A program made the translations under genes and the position numbers. Of a stretch of 64,000 nucleotides of DNA, positions 13,201 through 22,152 are shown piece by piece; positions within the stretch are counted from its first letter, which is position 1; every line of letters begins with the position of its first letter. The stretch is from Nectonema munidae. Lineage: Eukaryota > Nematomorpha > Nectonematoida > Nectonematidae. The stretch lies in assembly GCA_030549495.1 (NCBI GenBank), contig JAUIRK010000889.1, positions 1,518,501 to 1,582,500 of the forward strand, written 5' to 3'. Below the pieces are notes generated by a model that did not search any database, was not told the DNA's origin, and saw nothing but the letters and a program-made list of their open reading frames with translations.

Positions 13201-16200
13201 AAAGAATTGCCTTGGAATGCTTGCAAAAGTTGTTCTTGAATGAAATGAAACTTAAGTAGGTGCCTTGGAGGCGTATGACTTCAAAATTCACGCTATAAAG
13301 CATATATGTTTTCAAATTTTTTTTTACATATGTTTTCCAACTTTTTTCAACACTTTTCCTCTATTTCCTTAATTCCATGAGTGAGTGAGTTCCAAAGATA
13401 AAATTTAGATGTCTACCATAACATCTGAAATCTTTTGAGATCATTTGTTCCTATTCTGCCGTGGATTTTGTTATATGTGAAAATAAGGGTTCGTATTGTA
13501 ACTTTTCTTCAGGAGCAAATACTTCCCGCCTATCTCTTTCCGCTTTACAAGTTGGCGACTACGCATTTAAACGCACCGCTTCAGACTCATCTGGCCAAAG
13601 TTCCTCCACCATTCTTCACGTTTTCGTTAAAGAGGCGCAAGAAAAAGGCCCGAGCATTAAAATACAACATTTATCCACGACCACAGGAAAAAGCGTCTTT
13701 CTGAATCATTCTTTTTCGTTTACAAGTTCGTTTTTTTAAATGCTTTTAATTTTGTTGATATTAGTTGTTGTAGACTGAACCAAATCCTATTCTAGAATAT
13801 TCCTTTGGTCGAAACGGGAAGACAAGGTCTATTTTTCATCAAAAAAAATGTAGCAATTTTTAATATGCATATACATATGCAATTAGGCTTTTAGATTAGA
13901 GACATTGATATCAACTAAAATAAATGATTACCATTTAGATATAGACAAGCTCGATGCAGGACATTTCGTTTTTAGTTCTTATCCTGTTTTGTATCCGAGA
14001 TATTTTTCAAGTTTTGTAGTCCTTTTTTTCAACTTATGGGTACGAAATGACAAATTCCGGTACGATTAGTTACGAATTTCCTAATCATTTCTGAAATGTC
14101 TTGATTCCAAACAACAAGATGCATCATATTATGAGATATTTTATGAGACATGGTTATTAGCAAAAAATTAATCTTTAACATTTAGATTCTAATATCTAAA
14201 GTTTTATCTGTCATTAATTATAGCATTACAAGTTCGAGTGAAATATTTTCAAATTCAAGTGAAATGTTTTCAAATATAAATAACGTTTTCAAGTTTTAAG
14301 AGTATGTTATCTTTAGATTCGACTTAAAAAATTTTTTAAGATCGGTAATAAATATTTTTACAAAAATTAATTTTAGTTAGCATTTTTTAATTTTTTAATT
14401 TTTTTTAGAACTCTGTAAAAGATTGTAAAAGAAATTTGAAAACATTTCACTCGAACTTGTAATGCTATAAATACACTATTTCAAATTTTAGACTTATTTG
14501 AGAATAAAAAACATTTGACATTTTATTAACTATTTTTAATAAAAAATAATTATATTCAATAAAATTATAAATTTATATCATTATATTCAACATTGTATTC
14601 TATTAATTAGAATGTCACTCCATGAATTTAATGTGATGGGACATTTACGATTCTCTTATTTGACAATCATTCTCAAATTCACTTATTTTGATCACTTATC
14701 TTAAGCGTACACATGGCAATGAAGTTTAGCTTGTTGTATTTTAGTTGACATTCTAAATTTTGTCAAAGCCATCTTGGTAATACAAAAAAAGTGAGACAAA
14801 ATTTAATAATGGCACCATTAATCTGAATCTGGAATCGTGGGAATCGCATCCGAAAATTTCATTGGCATTCTTTTTATTTTTAGGAGTATTTAAAAAAGTT
14901 AAATTCAAAACGAATTTTAAAATTTAAATGAACTACCTCTAAATTTTATTTACTCGATTTAATGATGTTCCAATTCCAAACACATCAAATAATTCTTAAC
15001 TTTACACATAAGACATAAGAAGAATTGGAATCGTAAGGTATTTAAAAATGACTGCTTTTCGACACTTTTCCTACATGATTGAATGTGGTACACTTTGAAA
15101 TTGAATTGTTTCTTTTGATGAACTACACAATGTATCATGTATTTTCACTTTTCAATACCAACTTTTGCGCTAACTGACAAAAAGTCTGTATAAATTCAAC
15201 TAACGACTACTTAAAACTGTTTCGTCTTTAGAAGAACTGGACGAAGTATCCTTGCACTCCTTTCAATGGAATCAAATAGGCGGGCCGATCAATGTCACTT
15301 TGCTTTCTCCAAATAGTTCCAGCACCAAAGTTGGTCCTTTTAAGCTCCCAGGGATGTACACATTTGCGTTGAATGCGACGACAACCAAGTTCAAAACCGC
15401 ATGGCTTTCTGAAGTTGTTGTTGAAGTGTCCCTCGCTAAAAACAAAAGACCAATCGCAAGAGCAGGTTTGAAAAGCGCAAATCAATCCTTTCTAAATCTC
15501 TTTTCAAAATACTCTCTTTATAGGTGAAAACGTGGAAGTGAATTTCTACGAAATTGGTAATAGAGTTGTTGAGTTAGACGGAAGTCAATCAAGTGATGAT
15601 GGGCAAATCGTTTCTTTCCGCTGGGAACCGAACGAAAATAACTCAGCGATCGGTGCCTTCATTTTGGATAACTCTGATAAGACGTCTACATTGCGTCTTT
15701 ATGGTTTGAGTAAAGGTCTTCACAAGTTCAGGGTATCTTAAAACCTTTTTAGGGAATGTCTTGTATCGTTTCTTTCACATAGCTCATCGTCACAGACAGT
15801 AACCTTGAGTCTTCATCTGACGAAGTGGAAGTCAAAGTAACTTCTGGAAACATGGAATACTTTGGCTCTCTAGTTAGATTGTGTTTAGATGTTTATGCTT
15901 CTGATTTTCACCATTCTGATCTCGCTAAGCTAAAGCAAAATCTCGTTTCCAATCTAAATTCTTTTTTTGAAAGAAAATCTTATTATCCTTTACTCAAAAC
16001 GCCATCGTTAGAAGTCGTGATACAATCAACACTCTCTCATCCAATCACAAATAAGTAACTTTTCCTTACTTTTTTTGAAAGTCTAAGACATGTTTTTCCC
16101 ATGACAAAATTTTATAGCACTCATTTATTTCTTGAAAATGATGTTTGGAAAACATGGAATGTGTTTTCTAAGGCTTAAGTCTTACTTTGTACAGTTTAAG

Positions 16201-18465
16201 AATATATGCGCAATAATGAGCATGTTTTAATTGTAGCATCATTTTTTGTTTATATCAACTGTTTTGCGTCAGCCTATTTCTGTTTCTAGTTTTTAGTTGG
16301 GAAATTATTCCATCTTCAGCCTTCTTCAGAGAATAGCTAAATTTATCATTTGGATATGCACAGATTCATGTTTGCATGAAAAGCAGCCAATAAAAAGATG
16401 TATGTCGATCTTCAAAAGAGAAGATTGTGTTTCAATCAAAAATATAAAAATTAAAATACTGAAATGCTATGAAAAATTTGTATTAAAATTTCGCAAATAG
16501 CAGAGTGTTTATATTCATAAAGAAGTCATTTAAATAGTAAGAGAGAAAGAAGGGAACCTGTTAGAAGTGGTATCTACTAAACCTTTCAAGGTGTGAATAA
16601 AAAGGCTTAGTGATGCGAGCCCATTTACGACCAAATAAAACAGACGCTATTCCTACTTAATAAGAGTTCGTCTGCGTTCCATTTGGAAAGATTAGTGGAT
16701 TGAGTGGGAGAGAATGGAATCAGCATACTGAGACAGCTTGAAAAATTAAAGAAAGCAAAAAATTGAAATAAGTAAATATAGTTGAGTTCAAAGGGAGAAT
16801 ATTAGATGATATCAACCGATGAATAAAGCTGACTAATTCAACTCTAGCAAATCATAATAAATTTACATACATAAATACTGTAAATGATGTTTTTTTAATT
16901 AAACGGCTTTGCATCTTTGTTTTTTTGTATCCAATGCACATCTATGCGCCCAAATTTCTTAGAAATTAGCCGGCTAACGAAAACACGGTTAATTACGATT
17001 ACTAGTGAATATACGGATAGAATTAGAGCGGTTACACTAGGAATACTGAAATCATGTTTTACCTATAAATAGCAAATCCTCAAAAACTTACCTTTGAAAA
17101 TTATAAACCAATATTTACACGTATTTTAAATATTAATAAATTAAATAATTGTCTCAAATATTCAATTAAACTCAATGATTTTTTACAACTCTTGCGATTA
17201 TACGCATTGAAATAGTGAAATAAAGCTTTACGGTCAGTCAAATGAACACTATAAACACATATTTATAATCACACTAACCTAATTTATTTGTCTCAGGAAT
17301 TCAATTAAACTCCACTACTTACATTTTATAAAATTTTATAAATATACTCACTGAATAAGGTCATTTTAATCGCATAGTAAAGTGAGGTATTTTAAATATT
17401 TTTCTTTATTGTTAAAATGTTGAGTACCTAAAAAGTAATATTGATCAAAGATATGAAAAATATGACAAAATCATTTTTTTAAAAGATCTAAATCTACAGA
17501 GGTCTTGTCATCTGACTTGCTCAAAGGTAAAGGTCAATTTATTCGCTTAATAATCTTAGTGCTCCAGAAAACAACACACATTGGAAGGAGAGTCTTATTG
17601 AAGGAGATTATTTATTCAAATTTACATCTAAAAAGTGTTTTTTAAGGATCATAGTGCTATTTTATGTGATGAGTTCACGCGTGACTAGAGGAGAAGGAGA
17701 GGTTTTCGGAACTACTAATGATTCCTCAATGATCTTATCGAAGAAGAATTCAAACTTTTTTATGGCAGCATATGATGTGATTTTTGCGTTGAGCTCACTT
17801 GATAGAACTATTTTTAAAGAGCAAGACCTCTTATTGGGATACCCCATCTTGTCTCTGTCGGGCGTCAAATGCATCAATAGCTGTTCTGGACACGGCTTTT
17901 GTTCCTACGAAGGTAAATGCGTCTGCAACAATTTTTGGGTAACTTTTTCGTTATTTTGTTATCTTCTTTATCGTAATTTATTATTGGAATCTAGGTGTCA
18001 AACCCATTTAAAGAAAATGATAAGTACGGGATGAGCAACTGTGACGTCAATCTGATGCACATCTTCACCATTTTCCTTCTTTTGATCTTCGTATTCCTCA
18101 CAATCACATATCACTTCATCCAATTTTCCAAGCTCAAAATTTGGCGCAAGTGCGATGACGAAAAGGCTGTTTACAGCCGCCTACCCCACAGTTCCGAAGA
18201 ACTTGACATCAAGCCTGTGATTCATGAAGAGCACTTTCTTCAGTATGAGAGTTTGCCTCTCAGTAACTCCTATCAAGATAACGTAATCCTAGCATCAAAC
18301 AAGAGCAAGCTTTTGAAAGGGTCTCAAGCTATTTGCATTCGTGATTACAGTGAAGATGATGACGATGATAGTTGTGTTTCGCATTCCAGTAGTATTCATC
18401 TTGATCAAATTTTTCTTCCTAAAAATAAGCACTTACTTGAGTTTCGCGTTGACAAGAATGAATGA
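4137..18465 (+). CDS. KIAA0319/KIAA0319L-like PKD-domain membrane protein (gene span, 5' incomplete)
   Basis: Single-pass type I membrane protein of the KIAA0319/AAVR family, which in vertebrates acts in trafficking, cell adhesion and AAV entry. Proposed exons: 4137-4234, 6634-6907, 10283-10541, 11041-11279, 13513-13725, 15232-15465, 15524-15732, 15783-16054, 17647-17938, 17995-18465. Every junction has AG/GT borders and matching phase (0,1,2,1,1,1,0,2,0). The product has tandem PKD-type Ig folds (WxxN/FxW cores, L-x-L-x-x-L-x-x-G-x-Y signatures), then a short EGF-like cysteine cluster (CINSCSGHGFC), one membrane segment and a cytoplasmic tail with YSRLPHSSEELDIKP, matching the YKILD...LELKP element of the human proteins. 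The signal peptide and MANSC domain exons are not found and probably lie upstream or outside the window. Introns hold several miniature transposons. Confidence 0.85.
4345..4520. repeat. minisatellite, unit about 25-29 bp, about six copies
   Basis: Tandem copies of GTGACAAAATATACAAAAAT followed by TCAAAA, separated by either AGA or nothing, so unit length alternates. The copies are nearly identical, which points to recent expansion. Confidence 0.95.
4553..4682. repeat. two-copy 60-bp repeat with GTGACA palindromes
   Basis: Two near-identical copies of GATTTGTC..CT(C)TTTTAATC followed by a perfect hairpin AAGAGTGACA-AATTA-TGTCACTCTT at about 4589-4613 and a slightly diverged one near 4644. The GTGACA core is the same hexamer as in the adjacent minisatellite. 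Confidence 0.85.
4799..4820. repeat. 22-base G run
   Basis: An uninterrupted run of 22 G in otherwise AT-rich intron. Its length in the genome may differ because such runs are prone to slippage and to sequencing error. Confidence 0.9.
6328..6400. repeat. short tandem repeat, about 20-bp unit
   Basis: Three to four copies of GAGAGCTTGAGTGAAAGGA with point differences, within a purine-rich stretch from about 6295 to 6450. Confidence 0.8.
6634..6907 (+). CDS. KIAA0319-like gene, PKD domain 1 exon
   Basis: Begins after CTACTTTTAG and ends before GTAAAG, in phase 1. It encodes LPINHTIIRTKIAPGDL, FTYRWKLNF and LRLANLTAGSYVFEV. The pattern Y-x-W-x-L followed by L-x-x-G-x-Y-x-F matches the NYEWNLISHP...LSVGLYVFKV core of the first PKD repeat in KIAA0319. 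Several N-x-S/T sites suit an extracellular domain. Confidence 0.85.
7355..7471. mobile_element. TTAA-type miniature element, subfamily C, left end lost
   Basis: The interior has AAGCAGAAGATTTGTATTAA and AAAGCAGACGATTTTA, then GTCGACATATGTCGAT (a 16-bp palindrome with one change) and 16 bp TGTGGTCGATAGCCGG before TTAA at 7468-7471. Closely similar to the complete copy at 9653. Confidence 0.75.
8195..9525. mobile_element. MULE-like DNA transposon with tandem-repeat inverted ends
   Basis: The element proper is 8203-9517. Left terminus GGTGCTACGACATTTCATCA and right terminus, inverted, GGGTCTTATGACATTTCATC start near-identical inverted repeats. Each arm (8203-8345 and about 9389-9517) consists of a repeated 15-bp unit of the type ATTTCATCACACGAC. 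CCTCATAT flanks both sides (8195-8202 and 9518-9525), an 8-bp (perhaps 9-bp) target duplication as expected for Mutator-like elements. A transposase remnant lies between the arms. The copy is non-autonomous in its present state. Confidence 0.78.
8755..9105 (-). pseudogene. MULE transposase fragment
   Basis: A 116-codon open frame with FWIADGTFKVVPSLFYQLYT, GMYALLKNKTRNTYRRLM and PEQILPDFEIAFM. This is the MULE transposase core: the D of ADGTF is the first catalytic Asp and DFE marks the second conserved segment. The following FMRKSSCVFHHFS looks like a short internal deletion that joins the second block to the C-x-F-H-F-S block. The N- and C-terminal parts of the protein (usually over 400 residues, with a FLYWCH or other zinc finger) are missing. 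Confidence 0.75.
9653..9790. mobile_element. TTAA-type miniature element, subfamily C, intact ends
   Basis: TTAA at 9653-9656 and 9787-9790. Ends are CCCGTTATCGACCA and inverted CCGGTTATCGATCA. The interior holds ATCAGACGATATC, GCAGAAGATTTG and GCAGACGATT, then the perfect palindrome GTCGACATATGTCGAC (9755-9770) exactly 16 bp from the right TTAA. The left end has no matching palindrome. Confidence 0.88.
10283..10541 (+). CDS. KIAA0319-like gene, PKD domain 2 exon
   Basis: Encodes RGRNDAKDLPTVVITPANA, LNLPLQSLNFDASRSF, FHWQVLSCPP and LHLEGLLQGSYT, aligning with the NLPPVAVVSP..LTLPLTSALIDGSQS repeat of KIAA0319. The phase-1 join to the previous exon makes Val (G+TA). The donor that keeps frame is AC|GTTGAC, a weak site; the join then reads GSYT-FELVLQ as the family requires. 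A hAT-like element begins 22 bp downstream of this donor. Confidence 0.8.
10564..10986. mobile_element. hAT-like non-autonomous element in intron
   Basis: Left end CAGTGTTTCCCAACCTTTTC and right end GGGGTATTGGAAAACACTG are inverted repeats of the widespread hAT type. A matching 8-bp target duplication is not evident. No transposase is encoded. Confidence 0.65.
11041..11279 (+). CDS. KIAA0319-like gene, end of PKD 2 and start of PKD 3
   Basis: Starts after TTTTGCAG and ends AAAG|GTCTGT, phase 1. It encodes FELVLQKEEGGESRALVHLV, then NTPPVSNSGPNITLIWPNRS and VVLNANQSYDDEP with FEWLYLHP. The P-P-V-x-x-x-G-P-N opening and L-N-A-N-Q-S-x-D-D turn are the expected PKD signature of this family (human ANAGPNHTITLPQNSITLNGNQSSDD). 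Confidence 0.85.
11280..13512. other. intron of the KIAA0319-like gene
   Basis: A 2.2-kb AT-rich intron. It contains the inverted-repeat element at 11644-12135 and no other feature I can support. Confidence 0.6.
11642..12135. mobile_element. miniature element with TACGTTTTACGTAC ends
   Basis: The left end TA-CAGTAGAACCTACGTTTT mirrors the right end GTACGTAAAACGTAGGTTCT. Both sit at TA, and the CAGTA-GAACC start suits a Tc1/mariner-Tigger derived element. TGGATTTTACG is repeated inside near both ends. No coding capacity is seen. Confidence 0.7.
13513..13725 (+). CDS. KIAA0319-like gene, end of PKD 3 and start of PKD 4
   Basis: Starts after CTTTTCTTCAG, phase 1. It encodes LSLSALQVGDYAFKRTASDS and SGQSSSTILHVFVKEAQ, the closing strands of a PKD fold, then KIQHLSTTTGKSVFLNHSF for the next one. 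It ends ACAA|GTTCGT, and with the next exon gives Lys at the junction. Confidence 0.8.
13726..15231. other. intron of the KIAA0319-like gene
   Basis: A 1.5-kb AT-rich intron with one inverted-repeat element (14219-14469) and nothing else recognised. Confidence 0.6.
14219..14469. mobile_element. 251-bp inverted-repeat (MITE-like) element
   Basis: The left arm TATAGCATTACAAGTTCGAG followed by TGAAATATTTTCAAATTC is repeated inverted at 14431-14469 with about one mismatch over more than 35 bp. TA at both edges fits a Tc1/mariner-type MITE. The interior is AT-rich and non-coding. Confidence 0.8.
15232..15465 (+). CDS. KIAA0319-like gene, PKD 4 exon
   Basis: Bounded by TCGTCTTTAG and GCAG|GTTTGA, phase 1 at both ends. 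It encodes HSFQWNQIGGPINVTLLSPN, GPFKLPGMYTFALNATTT and VVVEVSLAKNKRPIARAG. The F-Q-W core, L-P-G-M-Y-T-F turn and linker to P-I-A-R-A-G match the fourth repeat of KIAA0319 (YHWEHVRGP..., PPRARAG). Confidence 0.85.
15524..15732 (+). CDS. KIAA0319-like gene, PKD 5 exon
   Basis: Follows a 58-bp intron. It encodes ENVEVNFYEIGNRVVELDGS, QSSDDGQIVSFRWEP and LRLYGLSKGLHKFR. The L-D-G-S-Q-S-S-D-D-G-Q-I-V-S-F-R-W run is close to the family consensus LDGSRSTDDQRIVSYLW. It ends AGG|GTATCT, phase 0. Confidence 0.88.
15783..16054 (+). CDS. KIAA0319-like gene, end of PKD 5 and membrane-proximal region
   Basis: Follows a 50-bp intron and opens LIVTDSNLESSSDEVEVKVT, the last strand of PKD 5 (human LRVTDSQGASDTDTATVEV). 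It continues into a region with LKQNLVSNLNSFFERKSYYP that aligns in position with the VGQLTEQRKDTLVRQLAVLL segment of KIAA0319. Ends ATAA|GTAACT in phase 2. Confidence 0.82.
16055..17646. other. intron of the KIAA0319-like gene
   Basis: A 1.6-kb intron. A decayed subfamily D-like fragment may lie at about 16619-16680 (CCCATTTACGACC, then CAGACGCTATT and TCGTCTGCG). No exon is seen. Confidence 0.5.
17647..17938 (+). CDS. KIAA0319-like gene, EGF-like cysteine exon
   Basis: The acceptor TTTTTTTAAG at 17646 gives phase 2 and restores Lys, then IIVLFYVMSSR, like STVIVFYVQSRPP of the human protein. The end encodes SGVKCINSCSGHGFCSYEGK and CVCNNFW, the conserved CxxxCSGHGHCD..TKRCIC cluster. It ends TGG|GTAACT in phase 0. 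Confidence 0.88.
17995..18465 (+). CDS. KIAA0319-like gene, transmembrane and cytoplasmic exon (stop)
   Basis: Starts after GAATCTAG following a 56-bp intron. It encodes GMSNCDVNLMHIF, then the hydrophobic run TIFLLLIFVFLTITYHFI (one membrane helix), a basic stop-transfer FSKLKIWRK, and a cytoplasmic tail with AVYSRLPHSSEELDIKP and an acidic DYSEDDDDDS patch. Human homologues have KYKILD..ESLELKP in the same place, where the tyrosine motif serves endocytosis. TGA ends at 18465. Confidence 0.9.
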   Translation: MSNPFKENDKYGMSNCDVNLMHIFTIFLLLIFVFLTITYHFIQFSKLKIWRKCDDEKAVYSRLPHSSEELDIKPVIHEEHFLQYESLPLSNSYQDNVILASNKSKLLKGSQAICIRDYSEDDDDDSCVSHSSSIHLDQIFLPKNKHLLEFRVDKNE

Positions 18466-19657
18466 ATTGATTCTCATCAAAGACCCCACAAATCACAAAA
18501 TTTAGTCGATTTTCATTTGACTTCTGTGATAAATTCCTAATTATGTTCCTTTACTATTTAAACTTGTGCAATACTACACATTCATAAATCCTAATATTTT
18601 TAAAAATACTTTTTTTTCTTTTCAACATTCAATGAGTCAATCTAATCTTATTTTGTTTTCACCTTTTCAAATAAATTTAATTATATTTATTATATTTTTT
18701 AATTTTCCTGCCACTACAATGAGCAATTAAATTGATTTGGTTGCCTTTATTTTACTTTGTTAAGTACACACAGGCCCGTCTATACTCATCGTCCATCACA
18801 ATATTTTTCAGCTTTTTTTTTTAAATACACCTGATTACCATAGCTATATTCCCTTTTAAAATTAAATCATATTTATATTTGTAATAAATCTTATAAATTT
18901 CAATTTGAATTATGTACTTCAAGTTTAAATGATCTCAAAATTATTTATTATAGATATAAATTTTGGTATTACTCATTTTATTTTAATAAAAAGCGCCTAA
19001 TTTATGTAAATTTAAAAACTGAAAATAAACAAAAATTAATAAGTTAAGATATTATTTTTTAAGACACAAACAACTAAATGTAATTTAAATACATTCAATA
19101 ATGAGTTATTAACAGATGAAACAATTTAAACAAGTTTATGGTGTATAATGTTCTGTAAACAAACTTTTGATGACTTTAAAAAAAGCCTTTATTTATTTAA
19201 TACTAGTTATTGTTCATTTGTCAGTATTTGAATGAAAAAACTTTGTCGAGTTTATATTATTGTTTATGGGATCGTTCATAATAAATGCCATCAATGAGTT
19301 TTTGCATTTTCTAACCCCGCTTTCCACCTCTCAAAGAATCTCAACTTTTTCCAAAATTTTAAAAGAAAATCTAAAAATAGTGAGCAATCGATAAACTGAA
19401 ATATAAATATTCGTCAAGTAGCTGAAATAGTATTAGGATGTATAATTTTGAAAGAAAAATATCTGTTAAAATAAATAAAACAAAACAAGGGTTTAATGAG
19501 TCAAAGGCAAAAACGAGTGCAAAAAGATTCAATGCCTTTACAGAAAAGCAAAAGAGCTATGGCTGAGAAATAATCTGAAAATAATAAAAGATAGATGTAT
19601 GGAAATTAAAAACAATAAAAACTACAATTGAATGTTAAGAAGTCAATTTTTCTCTTA
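18466..19657. other. 3' flank, AT-rich spacer
   Basis: 3' region of the KIAA0319-like gene. The first AATAAA is at 18670-18675, about 200 bp after the stop, and is the likely poly(A) signal. Beyond it I see nothing. Confidence 0.5.
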
Positions 19658-19795
19658 TTAACCCATTTAAGGCCAAGCAAATCAGACGATATCTAAAAAA
19701 ACGCAGACGATTTATATTCAAAGTCATTGAAAAAAGCAGACCAAGATGAAATTACTTATGTTCCAAAATAGGAACATTGGCCGTAAATGGATTAA
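19658..19795. mobile_element. TTAA-type miniature element, subfamily D, intact ends
   Basis: TTAA at 19658-19661 and 19792-19795, with ends CCCATTTAAGGCCA and inverted TCCATTTACGGCCA. The interior has ATCAGACGATATC and CGCAGACGATTTA. The inverted repeat GTTCCAAAATAGGAAC lies exactly 16 bp from the right TTAA. Confidence 0.88.
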
Positions 19796-20519
19796 TATGT
19801 ACATTTTATACATCAAATAGGTACAAGAAAGAAAAATGATATGATTGGGTATCTTTACTTGAAAAAGAAGAAGAGAATTTATTTCGCAAAATGTTAAAAA
19901 AAATGATATAACTCAGAAAATTAAGAAAAATATTTTATATATAAATAAAATAAAATAAAATAAAAGCATTAAACATAAATGAACAAGTGTATTGAGAAGT
20001 TTCAACATTTATAAATTAAATTTCATATAACCAAATACAATCTTTTTTTTAATTATCGGTATCGCATCGATAGGGAAGAATAATCTTCCATAGCTGGATA
20101 GAATAGAGTTACAAAAATAAAATGAATTGATAGTTGCGTTGTTAAACAGAAGGCAGCGAAGCCGCTGATATGCTTAACCATTAAAAAACAGATAGGAAAT
20201 ATTTTATTTATGCGAAAGAAAGGAGTATTATAGATGCAGACATAAGCAATGAGTTATAAATGTATCAACGCTTTAATTAAGAAAGTAAACACTACAATAA
20301 ATAAAAAAAAAATTTTTCAATAATTACGTGTTTTAAATTTCTAAGAGCATTAATTTAAAAGATTACACATACCAATTTTTAAGATAACATTTGGTAATAT
20401 AATTTTTTATTAAAAAATTTTTCATTCTTTTTTTAATGATTTTGTAAGAAGTGTTGAACGTAATAAAAAATATTAACAGTTCATTGTAAAATTTAGACTT
20501 TCTGTATTTTTGTTCCAAT

Positions 20520-21400
20520 ATTTCAGGTTTGTTTGAAGAAATTGGAGTATCTCATCTTCCCAACCAATGGCGTTTATTTATTGATTCGTCCTTAAAATTT
20601 TGAAAGCAGTTTTGCTTCATAACGGTAATAAATATCCCTCAATACCTATCGGTCATTCCTCACAAGTCACAACTTCAAGAAGGTTTGCTTTTGGAAATGC
20701 AGGGTGGATATACAAAGTATCCTTGCTTCCTTTGTTTATGGAACAGTAGGGACATAGAAAAGCATTATACAGAAAATGTCTGGCCAAAAAGAACATTATT
20801 CAAAATTAGGTGACATAATGTCAAGTTTACTCCACTGCTACAGAAAGAAAAAGTCCTTTTACCACCATTCCATATCAAACTTGGCCTTGCTAAACAATTC
20901 ATTACGGCTTTGTCTTCTGACAGTCAGGTGATATGTGAGTTGAGACTAATGTTTCCATAAATTTCTGAAGTAAAGTTAAATGCCGGTATATTTGATGGTC
21001 CTTAAAAAAATGCTCAATTAGAAAATTTTTGAAAGTCAGATGACGAAAAATGAGAAAAAAGCATGGATGTCATTCAGAAATGTTGTTAATGGGTTCTTAT
21101 GGAAAAATAAGGCGGACAACTTCAAGGAATTGATTTTGGAACTGATTAAAATTACAAAGAGTTGAATTGTAGAATGACAATTAAAATGCATTATTTGCAT
21201 TCTCATTTGAATTTTTCAAGTCAAATCTTGGAGATGTATTGGAGGAGCACGGAGAGCGGTTTCAACAAGATATTAAAGAGATGAAAAAGGGGTATCAAGG
21301 AAGATTGCATGAAAGTATGATGGGAGATCAGGTTTGGAATTTAACTCGTCAAAGTTCAGGTAAAAACAAGCGAAAGAGCCGAACTAATACATTATTTTGA
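20520..21400 (+). pseudogene. pseudogene of a repetitive invertebrate protein family (probably transposon-derived)
   Basis: Plus-strand pieces in several frames read SHLPNQWRLFIDSSLK, LLEMQGGYTKYPCFLCLWNS, EKVLLPPFHIKLGLAKQFI, KNEKKAWMSFRNVVNGFLWK and further C-terminal parts. From memory these match a protein that is multicopy in arthropods and other invertebrates (GMQGGYTKYCCFLCLWDSR ... LPPLHIKLGLMKNFVKA ... GERFHQDIK), usually listed as uncharacterised. The copy has many stops and frame changes. The family name is unknown to me; its copy number suggests a mobile element. The order of the pieces is as in the full-length protein, so this was one gene copy. Confidence 0.55.
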
Positions 21401-21639
21401 TTTTTTTTGTGTATTTTTCTAAAAAATAAACATTTAAAAAAAATTCAAAATTCAAATATGAACTTTTAATAAACATTTATAAAATCATTTAGTCATACAT
21501 GTATATACAAATATATATGTATATGCAATTTATTCAATTTCAAAAAATATATGAAAACTTATAGCAGTGCAAAAATAAAGCAGATTTTCAGAATCAGCTT
21601 GCCTTAAATGATAAAAAAACATTTAATTTATTAGAAATA

Positions 21640-22152
21640 AATATTAAGTGGTGATTCCAGTTAATATTACAATTTATAATAAGGCCCAAAAAATTTATTT
21701 TAAAATTTTTTTAGGGCTTTAGATTTAGAAATATTTAAATCCATACAATTTAAGAAAAACCATTTTTTACTAAGTTGAAATCATTCTCTACAAGTAAACT
21801 CAGATCATTTATACTTTTATATTTATATTCAGAAATTGGAACAATGAGAGTAACATCATCACCTTATTAAAGAATTTCAAACTTATTGCAAAAATTAAAT
21901 ATATCGTTTAAAATGGGTCCCAAAACTGCTCCTTGAAGAACTTCGCGATTAATTTTGATAGGAGATGACAGACAATCATTAACAAAAACGCATTGATATC
22001 GATCACTAAAATTGGATTCAAAGAAAGCGAGACCTTTATTACAAAAACCATTTAATTTTAGTTTGTTCAATAAAATAGAGTATGATGCTGTATGGAGTGA
22101 GTGAGGGAAATCTCTAAGCACTTTCAAGCGTTGGCTGATATGCTTGCTGTAT
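21640..22152 (-). mobile_element. outer LINE remnant, 3' part (reverse transcriptase)
   Basis: The minus strand reads SYSILLNKLKLNGFCNKGLA and NREVLQGAVLGPI (the VPQGSVLGP block), then in another frame GDDVTLIVPISEY (the YADD box region). These are the middle blocks of a non-LTR reverse transcriptase of CR1-like type, with frame changes and stops. Its 5' part continues at 23302-23961 on the other side of a younger LINE. Reading across that insertion makes one element. Confidence 0.75.
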
